Assembly (NCBI GenBank): GCA_963576735.1
Contig: OY755171.1
Coordinates: forward strand, 21,240,182 to 21,304,181
Source: Bedellia somnulentella
Lineage: Eukaryota; Arthropoda; Insecta; Lepidoptera; Bedelliidae
Direction: 5' to 3'
DNA length: 64,000 bases
The notes beneath the pieces are model-generated. The model saw only the letters and a program-made list of their open reading frames with translations. It was not told where the DNA came from and ran no database searches. Positions 1 through 10,860 of this stretch are shown one piece after another. The translations under genes and the position numbers were made by a program. The first letter of the stretch is position 1. The number at the start of each line of letters is the position of its first letter.

Positions 1-545
1 AGTCAATCGGTGTCCGAAAAGGCCCGAATGGCTGTGCATAATGCTGTCCTCGTTCCTACGCTTATGTATGGCAGTGAATGTTGGGTGTGGCAGAAGAAGC
101 ATGAAAGCAGAGTAAATGCAGTAGAAATGAGATCCCTCAGAAAAGTTTGTAATGTAAGGTTATGTGATCGTGTGAGGAATGATGTGATTCGTGAAAGGTG
201 TGGTGTAAAAGATGATATTGTAAGAAAGATAGAAAAAGGAATGTTGAGATGGTTTGGGCACATAGAGAGGATGGATGACAGTAAAGTGGTGAAAGAGATA
301 TATAGAGCCAATGTGGAAGGTAATGTTAGTAGAGGACGACCTCGGAGGACACATTTAGATCAAATAGAAAATGTGCTCAAAAAGGCAGGTGTCCGAAGTA
401 CGAAGAATAAAAGAGCATGTATGAAAAGATTGATGGATGTGAATGAATCTAGAGAGGTTTGCCAGGATCGTACAAAGTGGCGATCGATAGTCTCTGCCTA
501 CCCCAATGGGAACTAACGGCGTGAGAATATGTATGTATGTATGTA
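1..545 (+). mobile_element. RTE-type LINE, 3' end (5' part outside window)
   Basis: This is the C-terminal part of an RTE-clade LINE polyprotein followed by its short 3' tail. After the stop the sequence runs through the hairpin-like GCCTACCCCAATGGG, then CGGCGTGAG, then ATGT repeats, and stops where the palindrome arm begins. At least ten other fragments of this family are in the window, all sharing this end. The 5' end is off the left edge. Confidence 0.9.
10..516 (+). pseudogene. RTE LINE reverse transcriptase, C-terminal fragment
   Basis: The open frame encodes 168 residues of the region after the reverse-transcriptase catalytic core in RTE-clade LINEs. Visible family hallmarks are a Y-G-S-E-C-W motif near residue 21, R-W-F-G-H near residue 81 (LRWFGHIERM), and the terminal D-R-T-K-W-R block near residue 154, which precedes the stop. 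No catalytic residues are included, because the endonuclease and polymerase core would lie to the left of the window. The first Met is internal to the ancestral frame, so this is not a true start. The frame is undamaged, so the copy is probably young, or the full element continues off the left edge. Family assignment rests on recognised motifs and on the repeated homologous copies nearby. Confidence 0.88.
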
Positions 546-1101
546 ATATAGATAGTAGTAGAGTATTCTCAATTCATTTATTTTTAGCCTATGTCCAAAT
601 CGCTTCCAGATTTTTCTCGAAAATAACCGTTTTGACAATCTTGTTTATTGTCAGATAATTATTTAATTATTTTTTTAAATTTACTCTCAGCCATTAGTTT
701 TCTGCAAGAAGGTTTCTGGTGTTAGGTCGTAGCCTTACAATTTATTTTATTGAATGTTGTAATTTTGAATTGATTACAATAGGGAAATATTGTTTAATTG
801 TTAAAAAATTGTTGTAATGATTCTAATTTACTGTCTTTCCTAATTTGTTTTCTAATATATAATCCTAATTCATTGAAAATCTCTCACTGTTATTTGGACT
901 ATTTTCTCTGTTACTTCTTTTTAGGAAAGCTTTTAATCCTTTAAAAAAATAGGTCATTTCAAAGTTTTAAATTGGTGATGCTTGTTCGCAGATTGTGGTA
1001 TATATTCAGCTCCTGGGGTGATGGGCCGATGATTCTGAAACAAATCTTGGAAAAGTCGATAACCATTAATCATCTTGGGGAGTTACTTTGTATTTATACC
1101 C

Positions 1102-1290
1102 CTCCGGAGTCGCAGCCCCTTCTTTTTGAGCTGTCCTAGCTGACGCGGGCTCCCTGGAGTCGCAGCCCCTTGTCGTCGAGCTCCCTGGAGTCGCAGCCCC
1201 TTGTCGTCGAGCTCCCTGGAGTCGCAGCCCCTTGTCATCGAGCTGCCTTTACCGACGGGCTTTCCGGAGTCGCAGCCCCCTTGCCGTTGA
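1102..1290 (+). repeat. 31-bp GC-rich minisatellite (left arm)
   Basis: Imperfect tandem units of 31 bp built on GGAGTCGCAGCCCC, with at least five units visible. The mirror array is at 29490-29680. Because 31 is not a multiple of three, each unit is read in a different frame. The apparent 71-residue minus-strand ORF here is therefore probably not a protein. The CCCAAG-ended transposon inserted directly at the end of this array. Confidence 0.85.
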
Positions 1291-2452
1291 ACACCCAAGA
1301 AACACGTCGAAGCCGCATATTAGCCAAATCAAGGCATTGCTGTATCCATTAAGCATTTTGAACTGGTTGTTTAAAGGGCATATATACGGCTGTACGGCTA
1401 CTATACGGCTTATTTGGGCACAAATTTTACGGTTTTAGAACGTACATTGGCATTTGCATGAGTTAATTACGGCTAACGTCCGTAAAAAAACATTATATTG
1501 GACAATGAAAAGGCGAATGGCCGTAAAAGAGCATTTTTTGCTTCAAACAACATGCCAAAGGCCGCAAAAAAGCACTGCTGTTGTCAAAATACGGGCCAAC
1601 GGCATTAGAAAAGACTCATAAGGGTCATTCAAAGGGCCAATAGCATTGTATCTGTCAAATATACGGCCAACGGCATGAAACTATATTTACAGTGTCATTG
1701 CAAAATTATCTCTAACACCACGGCAAAGGTGATATTATCAATTAAACGTGATTCATTTATGTCAATGGATGAACGACGATGGCAGTGAGAGTGAAGTGAC
1801 TTGACAACCATATTTATTTTATAAAAATATAAATTTTTAGTATTAGTTTAACTATAATTCTGTGCTTAAATTACTGCGCTTTGATTTTTACTGTGAATGT
1901 CTGTATAGTTTCCATTGAAAATTAACGAAATGGTGCCACCATTATTACAATTTGGAGATCCTTGAATTTGAAAAAAAACCCTCGCTTTCCAAATAATATG
2001 TGATATGTGAATATTATAAAGGTATTAAAAAATATATATGATTTATATGTTGTTGAATTCCTTTTTTCATACTATTTTTCTGTTAAAACTTTTTCCTTTT
2101 TTTTTCTTTTCTTAATGGAAACTTTATATTTAATAATATCCCTCTCCAATCAGGGACCATTCATACTCTTTTTAGTTAGCACAAACAAATTTAAGTCAGA
2201 TTTAAAAAACATGATAGGTAACATCGTATGGAACCCTCTTCACGCGAATTCAACTCGCACTTGTCCCCTTTTTTTAGAAATAATAAGATAACCTCAAATA
2301 TTTTCCTTCTCATGGCTGCCTAATGGTTGACAAATTCATCAAAATGGATGCAAATACGGCTTGAGGCCTTAAAATAAGCCAAGTATATCTGGTTGATTTG
2401 CTGTTAGCCGTTCAAACAACACACAGTTGACCTTTGAAATGCTTGCCGTAAA

Positions 2453-3073
2453 TTGGCATCCTGTCGTGCTATTTTTGACGAAAGCTTGAGTTTTGATGCC
2501 CACGTAGAGGCTATCTGTACAAAGGCCTATCAAATGCTAGGATTTATTTTGCGTGCTGGAAGACATTTCAAAAGAAAATCATCAATGGTTTGTTTATACA
2601 AATCTTTGGTGAGGTCTCAGTTGGAATATGCCAGCGTGATTTGGAATCCCTACTATTCAAAGTACTCCAATAAGATAGAATCCATACAGAAAAAAGCCCT
2701 TAAAGCCATACACTACAAATTTCATCATTCCAGAATGTCTTACACTAATCTACTTAAAAAATACAACCTACAATCACTGACAGACAGACGACAACTTATT
2801 GACCAAATGACGCTCCATAACATATGTTTTAACCATTACGATTGCATTCCCCTGTCCAACGAAATAGGCTACCGCGTCCCGCGTCGGCCCGACAGCCGGC
2901 TGCCGCACACAGCCGTGTTCGCGGTAGAGCCCGTCCGCACGGTGGCTGGCGAGCGCGCCCCTCTTCGTAGGATTTGTGAATCACACAATAAAAACTACAG
3001 CTCTATAGACATATTTAATTCGTCTAAACTCCAGCTCAAGCGAAGCATACTGATAAATGATACCATTAAATGA
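2453..3073 (+). pseudogene. LINE (jockey/CR1-like) reverse transcriptase C-terminal fragment
   Basis: The open frame of 206 residues matches the post-catalytic region of jockey/CR1-superfamily LINE polyproteins: a D-E-S-L-S-F-D-A-H-V block near residue 9, S-L-V-R-S-Q-L-E-Y-A-S-V-I-W-N-P near residue 51, and E-S-I-Q-K-K near residue 75. The polymerase core and endonuclease are missing, as expected of a 5'-truncated insertion. The stop is followed by a 3' untranslated region with a CA-rich microsatellite and an AATAAATAA-type end near 3440-3462. It sits inside the CCCAAG-ended transposon, so it inserted after that element. The initial Met is not a true start. Confidence 0.82.
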
Positions 3074-3089
3074 TCAATTTTAGTATATG

Positions 3090-3137
3090 ACACACACACA
3101 CATACATACATACACACACACCCACACACATGCAAAC

Positions 3138-3173
<36 letters not shown>

Positions 3174-3175
3174 GC
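3090..3175 (+). repeat. CA/CACAC microsatellite
   Basis: Runs of CA and CATA lying in the 3' untranslated region of the truncated LINE. Confidence 0.95.
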
Positions 3176-5188
3176 ATAAACTTGTATAAACACAATCCCA
3201 TTTAATAGATGTATTAGTTATAAGCTTTATAATGTTTAAATGCTGATTATATATTTTATACAAAGTTCAGTTTCATATAAGTTTTTAAAATATGTTTATT
3301 ATGATAAGATAAATAGAATAATAATAGAAATGTAAATATTCTGTGATGAACAGTTCTGGATACAGACTGATTTCACCATGTAATTTAATTAGAAATAATG
3401 TAATAATGTATTTAGTCTGTGTCTGTTGTTTGTCCAAAATAAATAAATAATAATAAATAAATATGTACGGCTTTAGACATTTATTATGTATATCTTCATG
3501 AGTTTACGCGGCTTTTGACATGATATTACGACAGATTAATGCCACTATACGGCCAATGGCACTTGAATCCACTAAGAGCCGCAAAACTGGATTGAATTAT
3601 TCCAATATCTGACCGCAATGCGGCTTTAGAGCGTTAGAATGGTTTTGGAGTGCCAATATAAAGCCTTAAGACGTGTGGCAAACTTATATACGAGCTTTTA
3701 CGGGCTTTAAGCTCTGCATAGGTATAGAAAAAGATAGTTAGAGGGCTTTTCCTGTTACTTGGGCAGTCCTTGCTGGCGCAGGCACCTGGTGGACACGAGC
3801 TGGTCCAGCTAAAATCATCTCCCATCGCAGCAGGAGCTGAGCCACAAGCAAGCTGAGTGTTTTATGTTATATTTTATTAATAGGTTAGGTGTTGTTGATA
3901 GGTTTTTTTTGTTACGTTTGTTTTAGGTTATTTTATTTTTAATAAACGTTGTTGTGATATATATACCTTCCATTTATTTTCTATCCTTTCGTTTCTTTCT
4001 TTCTTCTTTTAGTTACTTCTGGCTTCTGGGTAGCTATAGCATCCCAGGAGTGAGAAGTAACGTTACAGTGTTTGTGTAAGGTTAGTGGACATTACTAGAT
4101 TTTATGTCTACACCTTCTTTTTAACAGGAATTCAGACAATTTACAAAATATTATAGTAAAATTTAGTTCCAAAAAAGCTTATAAACACCATAATTTTGTT
4201 TCTGAAATGAATATTTGGCTGCTCATATTCTGCATTTAAATAATAATTTGAAATATTTAATGAGTCCTAAAACTACAGGTAGACCATTTATATAATTATG
4301 TATTATTCAAATTCAATTATATCAATCCTGGATATGCAAAGTAATTCTATTTTAAAATATATAAATATATTTTTATCTAAAAAAACTTCATACAATTATA
4401 AGCAATTGCTCAAATATAAGTGGAATATAAGTATTAAGTAGGTGGCATTGCAACCTTGGTGATTCTTAACTCTGATTCCTTTCAGTTTCTGAGTCTATTC
4501 TAATACTATTTTGTTTAATCACATATATTACTGTTGATATCTTAAATTATATTTCAGTTGAACGAGAACCCTTTTTCTATCGTATCGATGTTTAACGTAA
4601 TTCATCAATACATAGTATAAAACAAAGTCGCTTTCGCTGTATGTCCGTATGTATGCTTAGATCTTTAAAACTACGCAACGGATTTTGATGCGGTTTTTTT
4701 TAATAGATAGAGTGATTCTTAAGGAAGGTTTGTATGTATAATAAATGCATAATATAGTAGAGAAACACTGATAAATTTAAAGGTTTCTAATGTGATGTCG
4801 TAAATAAGCACGTTTTTTTGCGCTTATATTGCAAACACTGGCTGAACCCTACGAGATAGACCAAAATAATGTACTACAGTATTGTTCACCTTAAAAAGTT
4901 AAACAAAAAAGTCCGCGATGGTATATGTCTATCTCTTCGGGATAACCCAGCATAACAATTTTTATTCTTTACTAAAAAATGGTTATTTACGAAGTGATTT
5001 TAAACAATACAGTATTAATCCTTATCCAATTAAGTACCTTAAATAAATATAGATCAATATGCTTTTTACAGCATGTAATTTAAGTGAATATTACCGAAGA
5101 TATTACAAATTTAAAATGCAGGGTCGTAGTTGTTTGCGCCGGGCGGCGCGTGCCTATAAATAGCGCGTCTTACTACTATATGATTTGC

Positions 5189-5455
5189 TTTAGGAACTAT
5201 GATCTCCACAGAGACTTAGGACTCAATACAATCAGGGATCACTTCAAACAAATCTCACGTAGATATTTTGATAGGATCCCTGATCACCCCAACCCCTTAC
5301 TCCGAGCCTCGCTCGATTACACGATTTCCCCGGACGCCGGGATTCGACGCCCACGTAGCGTGCTCTCGGATCCCGACGACGATATCACCCGCGAGCTCGA
5401 GGCCTCAGGGGCTACCGGCGCTCGCGGTCACACCAACAACCACTATCACTCCTGA
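5189..5455 (+). pseudogene. LINE reverse transcriptase C-terminus fragment
   Basis: This frame is the extreme C-terminus of a jockey/R1-type LINE ORF2. A block with L-H-R-D-L-G-L-N-T-I is followed by H-P-N-P-L-L-R and then a proline/arginine-rich tail (R-R-P-R-S-V-L), the usual close of such polyproteins. About 85 residues survive. Everything upstream, including endonuclease and polymerase, was lost by 5' truncation at insertion, as the intact target duplication shows. The longer open frame starting at 5084 reads into flanking Helitron sequence and is not biological. Confidence 0.78.
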
Positions 5456-5757
5456 CACTGACCCCGCCGGCGAGGTCGTAGAACCTAACACTAACTTTAG
5501 AGTCACACCAGACTCAACTAGAGTCTATTTTATTTTTATACTCACCCTATTCGACTTAGCTGACTCCTTTTCACCGCCAGGGCGGCCTTCAGCCGCCCGG
5601 CAAAACATACCAAGGTGACGCCGCATAGGCCGCAGGGCCAGCAGCACCGAACCGGTGGGGTTTTAGTCGGTAAAAGTCCGACATACCCCCGTCGCTCTCT
5701 CGAGCGACGGGGGATCCTATGAGGATTTCCCCACCGGTAAACAAAAAAAAATAAAAA
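5189..5757 (+). mobile_element. 5'-truncated jockey/R1-like LINE with 12-bp target duplication
   Basis: Flanked by TATATGATTTGC at 5177-5188 and 5758-5769. It ends in an A-rich tail after a structured GC-rich 3' untranslated region, which contains complementary CCCCCGTCGCT and AGCGACGGGGG arms near 5685-5715. The base composition is strikingly GC-rich against the AT-rich Helitron around it. Confidence 0.9.
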
Positions 5758-5908
5758 TATATGATTTGCAGCGATCGCACGCGTTTATCGGAGCTCTCTT
5801 GCGAGGAAAATATCAAGAATTAATTAAACTGAATAGAATAAGTATCTTTTGTTGTTGATTATCTTTTAATTTTTATTATTATTATTATATTAGTAGTATA
5901 GTAATATG

Positions 5909-6183
5909 CTGTGTAGTGTCGGCTTAGAATAGCACTACCCCATTTCTTCCGGTGGGTGTACGTAAGAGGCGACTAACGGTATTGGGGCTATTAAGGATTT
6001 TTTGGGCGATGCGGTTGGAGACCCATCACCGACAACCTTTATCTCACCATCTTTTCCCCACTCAACTTTCCAAAAGTTGAGTGGGGAGTTCCAAAAGTGG
6101 TTGAGGAATTTCTAATTTCTCAGCTCTGACTACCCCTTCTAGGGATTTATAGCCGTGAGTATATGTATGTATGTATGTATGTA
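5909..6183 (+). mobile_element. R-A SINE-like repeat, full length, with copy-specific hairpin
   Basis: R-A is a dispersed repeat of about 250 bp. It starts GCTGTGTAGTGTCGGCTTAG and ends GCCGTGAGTATATG plus ATGT repeats. This copy is inserted in the Helitron and carries an extra perfect hairpin at 6056-6086 (14-bp stem, 3-base loop) that other copies lack. A weak pol III A-box-like stretch (CGGCTTAGAA) and B-box-like stretch (GGTTGGAGACC) can be seen, about 95 bases apart. Confidence 0.88.
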
Positions 6184-6260
6184 GTAAAGTAAGTACATTA
6201 GGTTAGATAGGATTAGCTTAAAACCATATTTCTTGGTATTTCTTCCATTAAGACTTTGAT

Positions 6261-6473
6261 TTGAATTTAGAGTTAAGACAATTTAGTATTAGGGCGAGCA
6301 TTTTCATGACCATTAATAAATCGCAGGGTCAAACTTTTAACGTTGCAGGATTAGACTTGAGTTTTGAGTGTTTTTCACATGACCAATTATATGTCGCGCT
6401 GTCAAGAGTAACGTCTAAGCAAAACATGTTCGTATTGGCTAATGACAAAAAAGCTGTGAACTGTGCTGTGTGA
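6261..6473 (+). pseudogene. Helitron helicase C-terminal fragment
   Basis: The 70-residue frame matches the last conserved helicase blocks of PIF1-type Helitron Rep/helicase proteins. A T-I-N-K-S-Q-G-Q-T-F motif near residue 17 and Y-V-A-L-S-R-V-T near residue 44 are the superfamily 1 motifs V and VI that couple ATP hydrolysis to strand unwinding. The Walker motifs and the HUH nickase are absent. It ends shortly before the Helitron's 3' hairpin, its expected place. It is therefore the surviving tail of the transposition protein and is non-functional. Confidence 0.88.
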
Positions 6474-6895
6474 AGCTGTGTATAAGGACATTCTGTAGTA
6501 GGTATATTTTGCATTGCACCCGTGTGAAGCCGGGGCGGGTCGCTAGTATACTTATATATAGAGAGTGAAAGAGGTTTTGCAAGCGACAGCACTTAACATT
6601 ATGCGTCCTCTTATGTTATAATGGAGCGATGACGGCAAACAGCAGAGTTATACGAGCTATCCGGGAAATGTTTTAATAGTTCGTTTCTTTGGCATATTAT
6701 AGTTAAAAGTAGTATTATATTAACTTTACTTATGAACTGCTTATTTTCTTATATTAGTAGTTTAGTTGTAAAACTTTAGTGCATCAATATGTCAATAGTA
6801 CGTTCAGCATTTGTTCTTTATAAAATACAAAATGTGTAATAAACTTGGTATTTTTTCTTGTAATATAGATCAGCTGACTCACTTTAAGTAACTTA

Positions 6896-7268
6896 CATAA
6901 CATAATAACATAAACATAAACGTTCACGCCGAATATCCCCGAAGGGGTTGGCAGAGGTACTAATACTTCTGAACATCACGTGACTTTGTCACCTGGTGTT
7001 CAGAGTACCCACGTTTTGCATGGACAGTGTACTCACGTGATAGGGGGCAGGCCTATCGCCGTTTTGTACGAATACACTGTCACATGACTAAGTACAACTC
7101 AGCCATGTGGGTTTCCTCACGATGTTTTCCCTCACCGTTAACAACCATGATAAATTAACCACACATATGTCTTTAGAAAAGACAAATTGGTGTCGGCCCG
7201 ATCCAGGATTTGAACACTAGTCGTTTGCACGATAACCGAGTGTTCTACCCACTGGGCTATCACGGTTA
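6896..7268 (-). mobile_element. R-B tRNA-derived SINE, full length (left arm)
   Basis: In minus-strand sense it begins with a tRNA-like head carrying A box TAGCCCAGTGGG and B box GTTCAAATCC, continues through a 300-bp body, and ends CTCTGCCAACCCCTTCGGGG, then CGGCGTGAACG and TATG repeats. Flanking duplications TTAAGTAACTTA are at 6884-6895 and 7269-7280. The orthologous copy is at 22382-22754, so insertion preceded the inverted duplication. Confidence 0.93.
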
Positions 7269-7559
7269 TTAAGTAACTTAAAAGCATGTAATGGCAAAAT
7301 GTTCAGTCGTAGCGTTTTAACTTCGCCCATTATAAGTTTAGCATATTGCGATAAAATCAAAATAATATAAACAGAATAAAGTTTCTCCAAACACGCACCG
7401 CTTTAATTGCCATGGTTTCTGAAATGAAAGCCAGAAAAGTTTTTCTTTGACTGAAACTTAAATAAAACATCTTAAACATTATATTTACAATCTCGCTGTG
7501 TATATTTTACTTAAATAACATTAAAACATTTCTTCAATCGGGTGTCATAATTATAAGAG

Positions 7560-7790
7560 ACAATTTATGGTAATGGGGCTTTTTAGTTGTTTTACGGCAA
7601 TGTAGCTGCAGCCCATCACCAACCATCCTTTTTTATCACCTTTTCATTAAGTTACAGAAGTAGTTTTAGCCACTTAATTTTAAATACATATATACATACA
7701 TATACTCACGGCTATAAATCCCTGAAAGAGGTAGCCAGACCTTCAGAATCAGAAAATTCTCCAGCCACTATTGGAAATTAGATTTTAAAA
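7560..7790. mobile_element. Two degraded R-A fragments in opposite orientation
   Basis: 7570-7640 resembles the R-A middle on the plus strand (GGGGCTTTT, CCCATCACCAACCATC). 7690-7785 resembles an R-A 3' end on the minus strand (ACTCACGGCTATAAATCCC). The right arm near 22000-22090 has the first fragment but lacks roughly 7655-7890, so that piece is a left-arm insertion or a right-arm loss. Confidence 0.7.
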
Positions 7791-8589
7791 CTTATGTATT
7801 GTATATTATACATTGTATGGTAGCACAATGTTGAATTTAACAAATAATACATTGAGTTCTAGTTTTTTTACTATATAAATTGTTTATATTGAGGTTATAA
7901 GTACATAGTAAAAATATAAAGTGTTTTTTTTAATATCGTTTTTAGAACGTATGAAAAAAATTGTCTTCAAAAAAGTTTATGCTCTTCATTTATTCTACCT
8001 TAGACGTCATATTTTATACTTTAAAGTATCCTTAGTCCCATAGTCGTATCAATACACGAAATAGTTATAGATAGTTGCAACTAGATTATTTATACAAGGG
8101 TGCGTTGCCCCAAATTGGGTTACTGAATTCCGCCGAGTGCTCGCCACGGTTTGTTAGGGCTCGCTGGATCGCCCGTGTCGCAAAACTGCTCGGTGCCATC
8201 ACTTTTGCATCCCGTTTTCAAATCGGATTATTCTACAGTTCAGCTTTTCAATAGTACTTTGTGGTAGAACGATGGCTCTATTTTATGGCGTTGGAGGTTT
8301 TGATAGAATGAAACCAGTAGCGAACATTTTGAAATACTTTGACTAGAATGAAATAATAGAAAGAAAGGAAGAAAGCTATTAATTCATTCGCCCAGGGTAT
8401 AACTGAAATATAAAACAACTTATATATAAATATAGTTTGCGTGGCAATTAAAAGTGTGTTAATCAGTTTTTTTAACTGCATATATTTTGAACTTTGTAGT
8501 ACTCAGTAATTTGAAATTATTTAATCCTAGCGACCCTACTAAGGATAATAAGATGAACCTAAGAAACTATTATATTGTCCCTGATTCTC

Positions 8590-8995
8590 GATATCATACA
8601 TACATATACTCACGCCGTTAGTTCCCCCTGAGGTAGGCAGAGTCTATCGATTGTCATTTTGTACGATCCTGGCAAACCTTTCTAGCTTCATACACATCCA
8701 TCAATCTTTTCATACATGCTCTTTTATTCTTCATACTTCGGACACCTGCCTTTTTGAGCACATTCTTTATTTGGTCCAAATAAGTCCTTCAAAGTCGTCC
8801 TTTGCTAAAATTACCTTCCACATCCTGTCTATGTGCCCAAACCATCTCAACATTCCTTTTTCAATCTTTTTTACAATATCATCTTTCATACCGCACCTTT
8901 CACGATTCACGCTTACTCTCACTCGATCACATAACCTAACATTATATTTTTTTTTATGAGGGACCTCATCTCTACTGCATTTACTCTGCTAGCTC
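8590..8995 (-). mobile_element. RTE LINE 3' fragment
   Basis: Minus-strand RTE tail beginning with CATACATACATATACTCACGC and continuing through the decayed C-terminal coding region. The mirror is at 21127-21310. It meets another RTE tail head-to-head at about 8995. Confidence 0.88.
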
Positions 8996-9225
8996 AGAGC
9001 TAGTGTGGATGGTAATGTTTGTAGAGGACGACCACGGAGAACACACTTGGACCAAATTGAGAATGTGCTTAAAAAGGCTGGCGTCCGAAGTATGAAGAAT
9101 AAAAGAGCATGTATGAGAGATTGATGGATGTAACAGAAGCTATAGAGGTTTGTCAGGATCGTACGAAGTGGCGATCGATAGTCTCTGCCAACCCCAATGG
9201 GAACTAATGGCGTGAATATATGTAA
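8996..9225 (+). mobile_element. RTE LINE 3' fragment, head-to-head with the previous one
   Basis: Plus-strand RTE coding tail (AGAGGACGACCACGG through CGTACGAAGTGGCGATCG) ending CTAATGGCGTGAATATATG. Together with 8590-8995 it makes a local inverted repeat. The right palindrome arm lacks this copy. Confidence 0.88.
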
Positions 9226-9412
9226 TGAACTTTATAAAATATCTCTTTAGTCTTTAGGCAAAATGTCACTTTTGAATAGCGTATGTTAATATGCGTCAAC
9301 GGGGCCTTTTCTCCTTTTTAAACATAGTTTGAGGAGTCGACATCTTAACGATTTCGCGGCCTAGTTGGTGGATGGCAGTTTTTGGGTCGAGAAATTTTAG
9401 GTCTAAGGTCTT

Positions 9413-9639
9413 GCTGTGTAGTGTGGGCTTAGAATAGCACTACCCCAATTCCTCCGGTGGGTGTACGTAAGAGGCGACTAAGGGTTATGGGGCTTTTTAA
9501 GGGATTTTTGGGCAATGCGGTTGGAGAACCATCACCAACAACCTTTATATTACCATATTTTCCCCACGCAACTTCCAAAAGTGGCTGAGGAATGTCTCAT
9601 TCCTTAGCTCTGGAATTTATAGCCGTGAGTATGTATGTA
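9413..9639 (+). mobile_element. R-A SINE-like repeat inside an older tRNA-like sequence
   Basis: Complete R-A from GCTGTGTAGTGT to GCCGTGAGTATG. It interrupts a tRNA-like or SINE remnant (9355-9412 and 9640-9670), whose B-box side reads GGTTTCAATCCCGCTGCGAGC. The mirror copy at 21037-21125 is truncated. Confidence 0.85.
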
Positions 9640-9944
9640 GATCTTAGGTTTCAATCCCGCTGCGAGCATATATTTGTATGAAGAATATGAATGTCTGTTT
9701 CCAAGGTTTGGATAATATTTAATATATTTTACTATATTATATCCTCTAGTTAGTGCCCCTAACCACAAGTTTCCATTTTACCTTTATACAGTCTTTTTTC
9801 TGTGTCATGTGTTTACTCATATATAAAAAAATACTTACTATACACTATACAAACCAGAAATATTTGCCTCGCTTAACTTGCATAGTTGCACACATCAACT
9901 ACTTTATTATCTTGCTCGCTTATTCATATCTAGAATATATACAT

Positions 9945-10167
9945 ATACATACATATACTCACGGCTAAAAACCCCTAGAAGGGGTTAGAAATTCCTCAGT
10001 CACTTTTGGAAAATGCTTGGGGAAAAGATGGTGAAATAATGGGTCTCCAACCGCATCGCCCAAAAATCCATCAAAAGCCCCAATACCGTTAATAACTTTA
10101 TAGTCGCCTCTTACGTACACCCACTGGAAGAAATGGGGGTTGCTATTCTAAGCCGACACTACACAGC
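9945..10167 (-). mobile_element. R-A SINE-like repeat
   Basis: Minus-strand copy from the ATGT-repeat tail to GACACTACACAGC. The mirror is at 19727-19975, so it predates the inverted duplication. Confidence 0.9.
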
Positions 10168-10176
10168 TATAATGAA

Positions 10177-10330
10177 TACATACATTTACTCTCGCCATAA
10201 ATCCCAAAAAGGGTAAGCCAGAGCATCAGACCTAGAAACTCCTAAGCTACATTTGGAAGTTGATACGGGTCAAGTTGGTAGAAATTATGTATCGTTGGTG
10301 AAGGGTCTCCAACCGCATCGCCCAAAAACC
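10177..10330 (-). mobile_element. R-A subfamily 2, truncated
   Basis: A diverged R-A with CTCGCCATAAATCCCAAAAA at its 3' end. The mirror is at 19574-19717. A further head-only remnant of this subfamily is at 10640-10730, mirrored at 19261-19345. Confidence 0.75.
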
Positions 10331-10734
10331 ACATAAAAATATTTAAATTAAAAAAATATATATTTCAAAGTAAAAAAATAATATTTGTTTTTTGAACGTC
10401 AAAGTGCAATTCAATTAAATACTAAGTTTACTTCGGATTCGGAAGGTGTCTTGTTGAGAGAAGAACCCGTAAGAAACTCATAAGACACATACTGTTACGT
10501 CCATTACAATTTTGGTGCTAGCCCGGAAACATCCTGCACAGAGCCCTCCAACCAAGCCATTTTATCACTAATGTAATCATTAACATTATAATAGACTTTC
10601 GAACTAAGATTTCTTTTAACTTAAAAAGCATACCCTTATACCCTTTGTCGCCTCTTATACACCCGTGGGTAGAAAGGGTTAGTGACAATCTAAGCCGGCG
10701 CTACATAGCACTATCTTGAATAATGACACTTAAC

Positions 10735-10860
10735 TCCGCACGTTAATAACAGTAGGCTATTCAATCGGTTATTAGGTCTCTGCATTTAGCAAACCAATAG
10801 ACGCCAGTCTAAACCACATTGGTATTCATGAATCCAGTTCAAATACAACGTTCAGCATAA
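10735..10860 (-). repeat. Dispersed repeat R-D
   Basis: This block is mirrored at 19135-19240 through the palindrome and has a third, independent copy at 49375-49490. All contain a CAATAGACG-type core and a conserved GTTAATAACAGTAGG stretch. Confidence 0.7.

Larger units (their letters stand above)
1294..3763 (+). mobile_element. CACTA-like (CMC-type) DNA transposon, non-autonomous, CCCAAG ends
   Basis: The element begins CCCAAGAAAC and ends GTTACTTGGG, a 10-bp inverted repeat with one mismatch, flanked by CA on both sides (1292-1293 and 3764-3765). The right palindrome arm at about 29475-29485 gives the uninterrupted site with a single CA, so ends and 2-bp target duplication are exact. Both termini are dense in short subterminal repeats of the type TACGGC/GCCGTA, a hallmark of CACTA/EnSpm elements. 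No transposase was recognised. The interior carries a truncated LINE. Its ends resemble those of the element at 53162-56395. Superfamily assignment is inference. Confidence 0.8.
4605..6546 (+). mobile_element. Helitron, internally deleted, with nested LINE and R-A repeat
   Basis: The left end begins TCAATACATAG and the right end finishes in a short hairpin plus GGGCGGGTCGCTAG. It sits exactly between A4604 and T6547 with no target duplication, the Helitron rule (5' TC, 3' CTRR, host A/T). The right palindrome arm shows the uninterrupted A-T at 23104/23105, which proves both ends. A C-terminal helicase fragment is at 6261-6473. The Rep (HUH) domain and most of the helicase are absent, so it is non-autonomous. 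A 5'-truncated LINE (5189-5757) and an R-A repeat (5909-6183) are nested in it. Confidence 0.92.

Noticed and set aside
1083..1298. Open frames of 71 and 98 codons over the minisatellites (also 29393-29689)
   Set aside because: The 31-bp period rotates the frame each unit, so the repeated peptides are the same DNA in three frames. Openness comes from GC-rich, stop-poor units.
2995..3263. Cysteine/valine-rich open frames on the minus strand
   Set aside because: They are translations of the CA microsatellite.
5084..5455. 123-codon ORF as a whole protein
   Set aside because: The LINE target duplication ends at 5188, so the first 35 codons are Helitron sequence fused by chance.
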